Assembly (NCBI GenBank): GCA_965204245.1
Contig: CBDBED010000009.1
Coordinates: 124,001-188,000 of the forward strand
DNA length: 64,000 bases
Reading direction: 5' to 3'
From: JAAXIE01 sp965204245
Lineage (GTDB): Bacteria; Chloroflexota; Dehalococcoidia; Lucifugimonadales; JAAXIE01
Part shown: positions 8,320 through 16,287 of the stretch, one piece after another
Layout of the letters: every line of letters begins with the position of its first letter
Position numbering within the stretch: position 1 is the first letter of the stretch
Program-made: the position numbers and the translations under genes
Notes under the pieces: generated by a model
The model's input: only the letters and a program-made list of their open reading frames with translations
Told to the model about the DNA's origin: nothing
The model's database searches: none

Positions 8320-9420
8320 CTATAGGTTATACAGGGCCCTGGGATTGTGGCAGAGGATGCGCTCGCGGGTGTCCTCGTCGATGCCGTCCATGCCGCGGAA
8401 GATGGAGATGGCATCTATTTCGCTGGAAGGGTCGGTGTGGCCGTAGTCGGTGCCGATGACTATTGAGTTGGGGCCGGCGTATTTCAGGACGTAGGGGATG
8501 TCGTCGTCGGTCTGGCAGGTAACGTAGATTTTGCGCTCACCCCAGAGGTCTTCAGGGATGGGGAGGCCGCGGGCCTCGTAGCGGCGGATGACCTCGTGGT
8601 GTATCCACGGAACCCACTGGGCGGAGGCTTCGATGATGCCCCACCGGAGCTTGGGGAAGAGCTTGGGAGTCTCGCCCATGAGGAGGGTGTAGGTGGCGAC
8701 GACGGTGGGGACGCGGAAGAGGGCGAAGGCCATGGTGTTGAAGCCCTCGGGGAAGCCTCGGAGCAGGTTGACGTTGGAGGGGTTGGCGTTGGCGATGTGG
8801 ACGGCCACAGCCATGTCGAGGTTGGTGGCCTCTTCATAGACGGGGTAGAAATAAGGGTCGGTCATGGAACGGTCGCCTTCGAGGGGGCGCATGCAGACGG
8901 CGACGGAGCCGTTTTCCTTGGCGAAGCGCATCTGATTGACGGCCTCGTCGAGGGAGAGGGTGGGGATTACGCAGGACCAGCGGAGGCGTCCGTTGGACTG
9001 GTCGTGGACATCGGCGAGCCACTTGTTCCAAGAGCGGCAGAGGGCGGCCTCGACCTCGGGGTTCTGGGTGACCTGCTCAATCCACATGGTGTTGTGGAGA
9101 ATTTGGACGTCGATGCCGAGTTGGTCCATGTGCCGGAGGCGGAGGGCTACGTCGTCGAGTTCGCGGGCAGCCTTGGGGGTGGACATGTCTCGGTTGGCCT
9201 TGCGGGAGAGTTCTTCGAGTTGCTCCTCGGAGAGGTCGGCGAAGCGGAAGCCTGCGGATGCGCCGTGGATGGCCCACATCTGACGCTCGGCGTCGTAGGG
9301 ATTGGGAAGGAGGACGGGGCGGAACTTCTGCTCGGCGGGTTCGAGGTAGTCCCAAGTGCGCTCGGTCTCGATAACGTGGGCGTCGGCGTCGATGACTTGG
9401 AGCTTGGTCTGAGTGGCCAT
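8320..9420 (-). CDS. Amidohydrolase-2 family (ACMSD-like) metal-dependent hydrolase
   Basis: The 366-residue TIM-barrel protein opens with VIDADAHVIE, where His15 and Glu18 replace the classical HxH pair. It continues with QILHNTMWIEQ, AVAVHIANANP and ends with the metal/catalytic Asp in VIGTDYGHTDPSSE and LCHNPRALYNL. The family includes decarboxylases and hydrolases acting on aromatic or unsaturated acids. A paralogue lies at 53314-54417. The ATG at 9420 has AGGAGG 8 bases upstream; an in-frame start further out lacks one. The upstream region carries the unusual repeat field at 9529-9719. Confidence 0.9.
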   Translation of the reverse strand: MATQTKLQVIDADAHVIETERTWDYLEPAEQKFRPVLLPNPYDAERQMWAIHGASAGFRFADLSEEQLEELSRKANRDMSTPKAARELDDVALRLRHMDQLGIDVQILHNTMWIEQVTQNPEVEAALCRSWNKWLADVHDQSNGRLRWSCVIPTLSLDEAVNQMRFAKENGSVAVCMRPLEGDRSMTDPYFYPVYEEATNLDMAVAVHIANANPSNVNLLRGFPEGFNTMAFALFRVPTVVATYTLLMGETPKLFPKLRWGIIEASAQWVPWIHHEVIRRYEARGLPIPEDLWGERKIYVTCQTDDDIPYVLKYAGPNSIVIGTDYGHTDPSSEIDAISIFRGMDGIDEDTRERILCHNPRALYNL

Positions 9421-9528
9421 GGAGTAACCTCCTAGCGTTTCGATGCGTAGAAGACCGTGTTGTGGGGGCATTCTAGCAGGGGGTTGGCTTGGCGGAAAGG
9501 GAGGGGATGCGGGCCTTCGCGAATGTCA

Positions 9529-9719
9529 CAATGTCACAGTTTTCGTAGCTAAAAACGCGTTTTCGTAGCTGGAAAGTGTGACATTTGTGACATTTCCCTA
9601 TCTGGCCAGCTAGGGAAAAGTGTGACATGATTTTCGTATCTGCGGATGTCACAGACGTCACACTTTTGTGGCATGTGTGACATTTTCGTATCTGGAGAGA
9701 TGCCACAGTGTGACATTTT
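9529..9719. repeat. Intergenic repeat field: TTTCGTA(G/T)CT words and TGTGACA/TGTCACA words
   Basis: Four copies of TTTCGTA(G/T)CT lie at 9541, 9561, 9632 and 9684. Between them are about ten copies of TGTGACA or its complement, often in pairs such as TGTGACATTTGTGACA. A 26-base near-palindrome centred on CTGGCCAG (9593-9618) sits in the middle. No open frame is supported from 9421 to 10076. The field lies 110-300 bases upstream of the amidohydrolase start. Similar words occur at 28488-28830. Confidence 0.7.
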
Positions 9720-10076
9720 GGAGGGCTCCCCTAAATGGGGTGTTTTTGGGCGAGGGAGGACGGTGGGTTGTCGTGCCGTCGAGACGGCGGGTGCGCTGTG
9801 ATGGTTGAGCTGGGGCTGCATGGGTGATGGCTCCCTGGAGATTTTGGGCGGAAAGTGCGCGCGCGGGGGTGACGTTTAGGGATCAGACCTCTACGCGCTC
9901 GATGAGAGTAGTTTAGAACTAATGTGTGGCGGCTGTCAAGGGGGATAAGGCGAGCAGTGATTGGCTACAAAGGAAAGTTGGCAGGCGAACGAGGGGAGTT
10001 TAGGACCGGAGAAGATAACTAGACCAGTTTGGCTTCAGTACAGGCGCTCTACGCCGGGACAGGCGGTCTATGAAGG

Positions 10077-10322
10077 TCACAAAAGCTTACGGCCTGCTTC
10101 TATCTCAGCAAGCATGTCTTCGATGTCACCAGAGGGAAAGTTATGCTTGGCTGCTTCGGCGATGGCTTTGAGCTTCGACTCCACAGTATGGGCTTGCTCC
10201 TTCCTTGCCGTGAGAAGGACATCTCTGACCCATTCGTCAACGGACTGGCCATGCCTGCTAGCGATGGCCTTGAGGTCATAGTGCTCTTGTTCGGTAAGGG
10301 GGACCTGAAGATAGATGTCCAT
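10077..10322 (-). CDS. Small ribbon-helix-helix-like protein (possible orphan antitoxin)
   Basis: The 81-residue product begins MDIYLQVPLTEQEHYDLKAI and continues with RHGQSVDEWVRDVLLTA. The pattern is a short strand, then two helices with a conserved turn, as in ribbon-helix-helix antitoxins. The C-terminus (DIEDMLAEIEAGRKLL) resembles a toxin-binding tail. No toxin gene is present on either side: the bases downstream give no long frame. It may be an orphan or a relic. The Shine-Dalgarno is weak. Confidence 0.6.
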   Translation of the reverse strand: MDIYLQVPLTEQEHYDLKAIASRHGQSVDEWVRDVLLTARKEQAHTVESKLKAIAEAAKHNFPSGDIEDMLAEIEAGRKLL

Positions 10323-10485
10323 GGCTTCATGGTAGAGAGTATGTTCACTGGAGTCAATGACGTATTGGAGTTCTAATAGAACTGATGAACGAGTTGGAGT
10401 TTGAGCGGATTCAGAAGAGGTGGCGGCGACCGGGGCTATATGGGTGGCTGCTTACACGGAGTTTAGCAAGTGGAGGGCGGTGGCG

Positions 10486-12018
10486 TCAGTCGGAGGTGGT
10501 TTCGGCGGCGGGGATGGGAGTTTGGGTTGGGGTGGTGACTTTGGGGCGTTCGCCGCGGGCGATGCAGACGACGGCACCCACGATGAGGACGCAAGCCATG
10601 ACAAGGAAGGCGCGGCGGAGACCTTCGAGGAAGGCACCGGATACTTCCGGCGAGACTGCAGAGAGGCTGGGTTCGACGCCCATGGAACCCATAGTTATGA
10701 CAACCACAGCGGTGAAGAGGGCGACGCTGGTGACGTTGGCGGTGTTGCGGATTAGCTGGGCGAGGGCGGAGACGACGCCATAGCGGCTGCGCTCGACGGC
10801 TCCGAGGATGGAGCTGTTGTTGGGGGTATAGAAGACGCCCAGACCCATGCTCTGGACGGTGAGGGCGACGATTACGAGCATGAGGGGACTGAGACCGAAG
10901 CGGGAGCCGCCGGGGTCGAGCCCTTCGGCCATCATAAACCAAGCCAAGGCACCGACAATGAGGCCCCCGGTAGTGAGTTTCTGCCAGCCGAATCGATCGG
11001 AGATGCGGCCAGCAATGGGGCCCAGGGCGGCCATGCAGAGGGCGGATGGGACCATGAAAAGGCCGATTTCCTTGGGGCTGTAGCCGAGGACCTGCTGGAG
11101 GTAGAAGGCGAGGAGGAAGCGAGAGGAGGAGCTGGCGAGAAAGGCCATCCAACCGGCTATTGCACCCATGGCGACGAGCTTGCGCCGGAAGAGACGGAGT
11201 TCGAGGAGGGGCGAAGATACCCGGAGTTCCCACCAGATAAAGGCCAGCAGGAAGATGCCCGTCACCACCGCCCCGGCTGGGACCAAGGGGGATGTCCAGC
11301 CGATGCGGTCGCCCTGTCCGAGGAGCAGGAGGAAGATGAGCAGGGCGGCACCGGAGAGGGCAGCGCCAAGCCAATCGAAGCCGCCCGGGGCGAAACGGCC
11401 CGAGGCGGGGAGGTTTGGGGCAGCAGGGCGTCTTTCGCCGGGATTGTCGGGTAGCACTCGCCATGAGACGAGGATGGTGACGATGCCGATGGGGACGTTG
11501 AGGAGGAAGACGGCCTGCCAACCCCAGAAGTCGACGAGGAATCCGCCGATGGCCGTGCCTGCAACGACGCCAGTGCCGACGACGCTGAGGTGGGTGCCGA
11601 GGGCCTTGCCTCTTTCGGAGTCGGGGAAGGCGGATATGAGGGTGGCCATGGCGGTGCCCTGAATCATCGCGGAGCCGACGCCGTGGATGACCTTGGCGCC
11701 GATGAGCATTGCGAGGTCGACGGAGAAACCGGCCAACGCGGAAGAGCCTACGAAGATGACGAAGCCGCCGACATAGACGCGCTTGCGACCAATCATGTCG
11801 CCCAAGCGGCCCATGGGGAGAAGGAGGATGCTGATGACGAGGGCGTGGCCCACGACAATCCACTGGACGGTAGGGAGGTCGGAATCGAAGTAGGTCTCGA
11901 TGGCGGGAAGGGCGACGAGGACGCTGCCATAGTCGATGACGGAGAGGAAGCTGCCGACGGCGATGGCGCTGAAGACGAGCCATTTGCGGGTTGCTCTAGT
12001 GGTGAGGTCAGTAGTCAC
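10486..12018 (-). CDS. MFS drug/efflux transporter, DHA2 (14-TM) family
   Basis: The 510-residue protein has about 14 hydrophobic segments and the family loops GRLGDMIGRKRVYVGG (motif A) and GTAIGGFLVDFWGWQAVFLLN (motif C region). It also has a duplicated-half pattern and a second A-like loop GRISDRFGWQK. This is the EmrB/QacA type that exports hydrophobic or amphipathic compounds with proton antiport. No regulator lies next to it. The ATG at 12018 is preceded by only a weak ribosome binding site. The gene lies between the RHH-like gene and a hairpin repeat array, and has no obvious operon partner. Confidence 0.92.
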   Translation of the reverse strand: MTTDLTTRATRKWLVFSAIAVGSFLSVIDYGSVLVALPAIETYFDSDLPTVQWIVVGHALVISILLLPMGRLGDMIGRKRVYVGGFVIFVGSSALAGFSVDLAMLIGAKVIHGVGSAMIQGTAMATLISAFPDSERGKALGTHLSVVGTGVVAGTAIGGFLVDFWGWQAVFLLNVPIGIVTILVSWRVLPDNPGERRPAAPNLPASGRFAPGGFDWLGAALSGAALLIFLLLLGQGDRIGWTSPLVPAGAVVTGIFLLAFIWWELRVSSPLLELRLFRRKLVAMGAIAGWMAFLASSSSRFLLAFYLQQVLGYSPKEIGLFMVPSALCMAALGPIAGRISDRFGWQKLTTGGLIVGALAWFMMAEGLDPGGSRFGLSPLMLVIVALTVQSMGLGVFYTPNNSSILGAVERSRYGVVSALAQLIRNTANVTSVALFTAVVVITMGSMGVEPSLSAVSPEVSGAFLEGLRRAFLVMACVLIVGAVVCIARGERPKVTTPTQTPIPAAETTSD

Positions 12019-12135
12019 GCAATATCAGTGGGGCCTCGTGAGGGGATGGGGTCATTATACAGCGAGTGCAGGACATTCGATTGACCTTGCGGTGGATGAG
12101 GGGCCTTCGACCGCGTGGCGGGGACACTTTGCTGA

Positions 12136-12740
12136 GGACGAACGGAGGGAAGGAGACGGGCGAACGGGAACGGGGGGTTGGGACTACGTGGGTTCCTGCC
12201 TGCGCAGGAACGACGGGTGGGAGTGCGGCGCTTTCGGTCAGGAAGAAGGGAGGGTAGGAGACGGGCAAACGGGGAACGGGGGGTTGGGACTACGTGGGTT
12301 CCTGCCTGCGCAGGAACGACGGGTGGCGGTGGGGCTCTTCGTTCAGGACGAACGGAGGGTAGGAGACGGAGGAACGGGGAAGGGGAGTTAGGACTACGTG
12401 GGTTCCTGCCTGCGCAGGAACGACGGGTGGCGGTGGGGCTCTTCGTTCAGGACGAACGGAGGGTAGGAGACGGAGGAACGGGGAAGGGGAGTTAGGACTA
12501 CGTGGGTTCCTGCCTGCGCAGGAACGACGGGTGGCGGTGGGGCTCTTCGTTCAGGACAGCGGAGGGAAGGAGAAGGGCGAACGGGAACGGGGGGTTGGGA
12601 CTACGTGGGTTCCTGCCTGCGCAGGAATGACGGGTGGGAGTGCGGCGCTTTCGGTCAGGACGAAGGGAGGGTAGGAGACGGGCGAAGGGGGGGGTTGGGA
12701 TTACGTGGGTTCCTGCCTGCGCAGGAACGACGGGTGGCAG
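12136..12740. repeat. Tandem array of six ~104-bp units, each with a TTCCTGC/GCAGGAA hairpin
   Basis: Each unit contains GTGGGTTCCTGCCTGCGCAG, followed by GAACGACGGGT. GTTCCTGC pairs with GCAGGAAC around a CTGC loop. Units at 12346-12449 and 12450-12553 are identical over 104 bases, so duplication was recent. The flanks vary between units. No coding potential is seen from 12019 to 12745. A related array lies at 47342-47874 and a single hairpin at 60927-60946. Confidence 0.85.
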
Positions 12741-12745
12741 TGGGG

Positions 12746-13849
12746 TTAGAGGAGGGGGAGTTGGCGGGCTTCGGGGAAGTTGGAGACGCCGACGCCTAGG
12801 AGGCGGAAGGCGCGGCCGGGCTGGATTTCGTGGCGGAGGAGGTCGAGGGCGGCGGTGGTGAGGTCGTCGTAGTCGGCTATGGGGTCGGTGGAGGTGGAAC
12901 TGCGGGTGAGGGTGGTGAAGTCGGCTAGGCGCAGCTTGAGGGTGACGGTGCGCCCGGCTAGGTCGGAGCGTTGGAGGCGGTTGGCGACGCGCTGACAGAG
13001 GCGGCGGATTTCGTCGGAGAGGGTTTCCGGGTCGTTGAGGTCGGTGGGGAAGGTGTTCTCGGCACTGACGGACTTGGCGACGCGCTCGACTTCCACGGGA
13101 CGTGTGTCGCGGCCTTGGGCTAGGAGGCGGAGTTCGGGGCCGCGCTTGCCGAAGAGGGCGTGGAGTACCGAGGGGTCACTCTGGGCCAAGTCGCCGATGG
13201 TGTTGACGCCTCTTCCGGTAAGACGCTCCTCGGCCTTGGGGCCTATGCCTGGGAGGCGGCGGATCGGCATGGGGGCGAGGAAGTCGCGTTCGGTGCCGGG
13301 TGGGACGACGACGAGACCGTCGGGTTTGTCGTAGTCGGAGGCGATCTTGGCGACGGACTTGGAGGTGGCGACGCCTACGGAGACGGCGAGGGAGAGTTGC
13401 TGGCGGACTTGGGTCTTGAGGATGACGGCTATGTCCCTGGGGTCCTGTTCGGTAGCGGCTTCGGAGACGTCGAGGTAGGCTTCGTCGAGGGAGAGGGGCT
13501 GCACGAGGTGGGTGGCGTTGGTGAAGATTTCCATGACCTCGCCTGAGACGCGGCGGTAGAGGTCGAAGCGCGGAGGCACGACAACGGCGTGGGGACAGCG
13601 GTGGACGGCAGTGCGCATGGGCATGGCGGAGTGTATGCCGAAGCGGCGGGCCTCGTAGGAGCAGGCGGCGACCACGCCACGGCCCTCGGGGCGGCCTCCG
13701 ACGAGGACGGGCTTGCCCTGCAGTGAGGGGTCCTCGCGCTGCTCGACGGCGGCATAGAAGGCGTCCATGTCGGCGTGGAGGATGCAGCGGGGCCAATCGA
13801 TAGACGGCGGGTCTGTTGGCGGCAGGTCTGTTGGTGGTGGGGGGCTCAT
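12746..13849 (-). CDS. dinB: DNA polymerase IV (Y-family)
   Basis: The 367-residue enzyme performs error-prone translesion synthesis. Catalytic motifs are HADMDAFYAAVEQREDP near the start and SLDEAYLDVSE, which carries the two metal-binding acids. Other features are the steric-gate region, the HhH segment RRLPGIGPKAEERLTGRGV and a little-finger domain with KSVSAENTF. The C-terminus ends without a clear beta-clamp peptide, although QLPLL at the very end is a plausible clamp-binding motif (QLxLF-like). The ATG at 13849 was preferred over a GTG two codons earlier; neither has a strong ribosome binding site. No LexA-like box is evident upstream. Confidence 0.95.
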   Translation of the reverse strand: MSPPPPTDLPPTDPPSIDWPRCILHADMDAFYAAVEQREDPSLQGKPVLVGGRPEGRGVVAACSYEARRFGIHSAMPMRTAVHRCPHAVVVPPRFDLYRRVSGEVMEIFTNATHLVQPLSLDEAYLDVSEAATEQDPRDIAVILKTQVRQQLSLAVSVGVATSKSVAKIASDYDKPDGLVVVPPGTERDFLAPMPIRRLPGIGPKAEERLTGRGVNTIGDLAQSDPSVLHALFGKRGPELRLLAQGRDTRPVEVERVAKSVSAENTFPTDLNDPETLSDEIRRLCQRVANRLQRSDLAGRTVTLKLRLADFTTLTRSSTSTDPIADYDDLTTAALDLLRHEIQPGRAFRLLGVGVSNFPEARQLPLL

Positions 13850-14154
13850 GGTCACATTTTACTGCGAGTCCGGCCGAGGGATTCTCACGTACAAGCCGGA
13901 ATGGAGTTCGTCATATAAACGTCCGGCGGGTGCTGCCGAGGATTTCCTCCGACCTCCAGCAGCATCTTGCCCAGAGCCATGTGGGATCAGAATCCGGGAA
14001 AGTGGGGTGCACCCCTACAACAGCGGGCCGACCAGACGGGGATTTTGGGGTGCTAGGCTACATGAAATCTTTCAATAGCATAGACTATATTGAGAGAAGA
14101 GGCGGACCCGTCACCACTCAATGCAGCGCAACACGTAAGGAGGTCTCGTCTTCA
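13850..14154. other. No supported gene
   Basis: About 300 bases between divergent genes. An open frame runs through to the small gene at 14155, but its upstream part has no ribosome binding site and no protein-like pattern. TATATT near 14086 could be a -10 for that gene. Confidence 0.4.
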
Positions 14155-14358
14155 ATGAATGAGGTAGTTCCCGGCAGAGCAAGCAAAGTCACGGCAGAAC
14201 TGTACACGGGCGAACCGGAGCTAAACAGAGTCGTCATACATATAGACATCGAGGGAGAGGAGGGTTCGACGAAAACGCTTGAAGTGACGCTGGAGAAGCG
14301 AGAGTATTTCGAGTTGATGAAAGGGCTGGGGGACGCGCGATTCCGGCTTAGTTGGTAG
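14155..14358 (+). CDS. Small protein of unknown function
   Basis: The 67-residue product MNEVVPGRASKVTAELYTGE ... KRVVIHIDIEGEEG-like strands ... EKREYFELMKGLGD looks like a compact alpha/beta domain with alternating strands and one helix. It matches no family I recognise. AAGGAGG lies 11 bases before the chosen ATG, a little far but the only good site. It stands alone between divergent dinB and a convergent Uma2 gene. Confidence 0.5.
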   Translation: MNEVVPGRASKVTAELYTGEPELNRVVIHIDIEGEEGSTKTLEVTLEKREYFELMKGLGDARFRLSW

Positions 14359-14474
14359 TCATGTCCGAGGTTTGATTGGCAGATCAAGGTTGAGTGCCGC
14401 CCCCCATAGTTTCGATGCAGGAATAGGGCCATTGTTGCCGGACATGCGGGTAAAGGAAGATATTCCCACACTGT

Positions 14475-15032
14475 TTAACTGGGGAAAAGATCGCTTATGG
14501 GGCAAGAGAAGCCGGGGAGCACGTCTGCACCATCAAGGGCGTCGTTCTCGGTGAGGGTTGATGCGGGGTGATCTTGTTGGTGTAGGTCAATGGTGCGTGT
14601 CTCGGGGTGGATGACCCAGACCAAGGACACTCCGTAGCTGAGCCACATACGGGCCTTGTCGTGGACTTCCCGCATGCTGTCGCTGGGTGAGTGAACCTCT
14701 ACAACCAAATCGGGGACTGCCTCGGAGTAGCCAGTGACGCGGACGCCCGGAGGAATCTTCTCTGTGGAGAAGAAGGCTATGTCGGGCTCTCGTACCGTGT
14801 CGGGGTCATGTTCCAGCCAGACTCCCGAGTCCGAGGCGACTAGCCTGCCCAGTTTCTGTGCACTAGTGAAATTCCACAACCGCGCTCCCAGATTGAGTAC
14901 GATTTCGCCGTGTTCCTGTCCCGCCGACATAGTCTCGCAGAGCACCCCCCGGATGAGTTCGCCACGCACTCCCTGGCCGTCGAGGCGCAGCAGATCGTCG
15001 GCGGTCAATAGCTGTTCTTTTGTGGTTGTCAT
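14475..15032 (-). CDS. Uma2 family putative endonuclease (DUF820 type)
   Basis: The 185-residue protein has the Uma2 order: LTADDLLRLDG at the start, GELIRGVLCETM, then the restriction-like core with VREPDIAFF and PDLVVEVHSPSDS. Next comes KARMWLSYGVSLVWVIHPE. The acid in EPDIAF and the glutamate in VVEV correspond to the PD-(D/E)xK nuclease metal site. The biological role of Uma2 proteins is unknown; they are often found in many copies in one genome. A larger relative lies at 63185-63925. Confidence 0.85.
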   Translation of the reverse strand: MTTTKEQLLTADDLLRLDGQGVRGELIRGVLCETMSAGQEHGEIVLNLGARLWNFTSAQKLGRLVASDSGVWLEHDPDTVREPDIAFFSTEKIPPGVRVTGYSEAVPDLVVEVHSPSDSMREVHDKARMWLSYGVSLVWVIHPETRTIDLHQQDHPASTLTENDALDGADVLPGFSCPISDLFPS

Positions 15033-15074
15033 GCCAAGCCCCCTCGCTGAGGCTCTATATTACGCCAAGGGGTA

Positions 15075-15989
15075 TCAGACCTGCCAGTGTTCGGGCAGGA
15101 TAGGCTCGGAAAAACCGGTGTGGCGCGCTATCCATTGCTCGGTGTCGAGGCCGTCCTTGTAGGCGGAGTGCTCGGAGCCGCGGACTTCGCCTTGGCTCAG
15201 GAGTTCACCCAAGGGGGCTAGGATGTCGCCGGTCATGGCACCGGCTAGGCCGGCCTCGGCGACCAGAGTGGGCACGTTCACTCGGGGGGCGAACCAGCGG
15301 AGATCGAAGCGGTTGAGAGTGTCGTGGACGGTGTCTTTCCTATCGGGGTGGAGGCGGAGGTAGTCGTTGATTTCCTCCAAGGGGTAAAACTCGGTAGTTG
15401 GGGCGAGTTCGGCACTGCGGTAGAAGAGGGCAGGGTTGCAGACGACGTGGGTGACGTGAGGGGTGAGGGCGGCGGCGATGATGGTCAGGTCGTTGCCTAT
15501 GGCCACCACGCGGTTGGGGTCGACTTCAGGGCGGCTGACGAGGTACTGCAAGCCACGGCAGCAGTCGGCGACGATGCCACGGAAAACGTAGGAGTGGGGG
15601 TCGTCGATATCCTCGGTGTACCAGCCGGGGATGTCGGCTGTGTAGGGCTGGTTGGCCATTCGCGAACCACGGACGCCTACGGAGAGGGTGACGAAGCGGG
15701 ATCTAAGGGCATTGGGCGCGCCTTGGGGGATGGGCTCGACCACTGTGGCATAGCGGGGGAGGTAGCACCGGGCAGGGAAGGGGCCCTGGCCGTGGGGGAT
15801 GCTGAGGTAGGCGAAGATGCGGTAGGGGCCGACGGAGGTGAGGTGGAGGGTGTAGCAGTCGGCATAATCGGTGGAGCGGATGAGCAGGGGCTCCACTTCG
15901 GGGGCAGGCGGGATGGATGCTAGCTCGTTGAGCAGGTCCTGCCAGTAGGTGTGGAAGTCGGTGGGTGGGGCTTGGTTGTGGGTGGTCAA
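15075..15989 (-). CDS. Acetyl-xylan-esterase-like alpha/beta hydrolase lacking catalytic residues
   Basis: The 304-residue protein aligns along its length with the esterase at 16288-17214: FHTYWQDLL at the start, LIRSTDYADCYTLHLTSVGP, GVRGSRM and YVFRGIVADCCRGLQYL are shared positions. The nucleophile elbow, GHSQGG in the neighbour, is IGNDLT here, so Ser is replaced by Asp. The catalytic Asp segment GLQDNV becomes GLAGAM. The His region survives as SEHSAY. Two of three triad residues are therefore missing and hydrolase activity is unlikely. The frame is otherwise intact, which suggests a retained binding or regulatory role. Confidence 0.82.
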   Translation of the reverse strand: MTTHNQAPPTDFHTYWQDLLNELASIPPAPEVEPLLIRSTDYADCYTLHLTSVGPYRIFAYLSIPHGQGPFPARCYLPRYATVVEPIPQGAPNALRSRFVTLSVGVRGSRMANQPYTADIPGWYTEDIDDPHSYVFRGIVADCCRGLQYLVSRPEVDPNRVVAIGNDLTIIAAALTPHVTHVVCNPALFYRSAELAPTTEFYPLEEINDYLRLHPDRKDTVHDTLNRFDLRWFAPRVNVPTLVAEAGLAGAMTGDILAPLGELLSQGEVRGSEHSAYKDGLDTEQWIARHTGFSEPILPEHWQV

Positions 15990-15996
15990 GTGTCCC

Positions 15997-16236
15997 CTAT
16001 CCTATGCAGCGAGAACACCGCTTGTATCGCTCTTCTCGCTGCGTCAAATATCTAACTAGTTCCTCCTGAGTCTCAGTCCATATCTTCCCTCTAGCGGACA
16101 TAGACTGCTGCCGTAGACTCGAACATGATGCCGCATGAAATCCCCTTAGACTAGAAGCCCTATTGAAGACAAACCCTTGACCATGATTCAGAGTTCGTCG
16201 GTAGTCCTCCCACTCTGTATCACTAAACTCTCTCAT
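15997..16236 (-). CDS. Small hypothetical protein
   Basis: The 79-residue frame MREFSDTEWEDYRRTLNHGQ... ends with a CSRC pair. GGGGGAG lies upstream of the ATG. The composition is rich in Arg, Ser and Cys. It sits in the 300-base gap between two esterase genes on the same strand. I recognise no family, and it could be spurious. Confidence 0.35.
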   Translation of the reverse strand: MREFSDTEWEDYRRTLNHGQGFVFNRASSLRGFHAASCSSLRQQSMSARGKIWTETQEELVRYLTQREERYKRCSRCIG

Positions 16237-16287
16237 GACGCTCCCCCTTACACGAAATATCAGTGTGCCTGGATTGCAAGGGCGTTT

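Noticed and set aside
10463..11983. Long minus-strand frame of about 500 codons
   Set aside because: It is out of frame with the MFS gene on the same strand and consists of low-complexity Arg/Pro/His sequence.
12136..12740. CRISPR array
   Set aside because: Spacers are nearly identical, units are too long and no cas genes occur.
12066..12861. Short frames with a repeated peptide (VPACAGTTGG type)
   Set aside because: They are translations of the hairpin repeat array.
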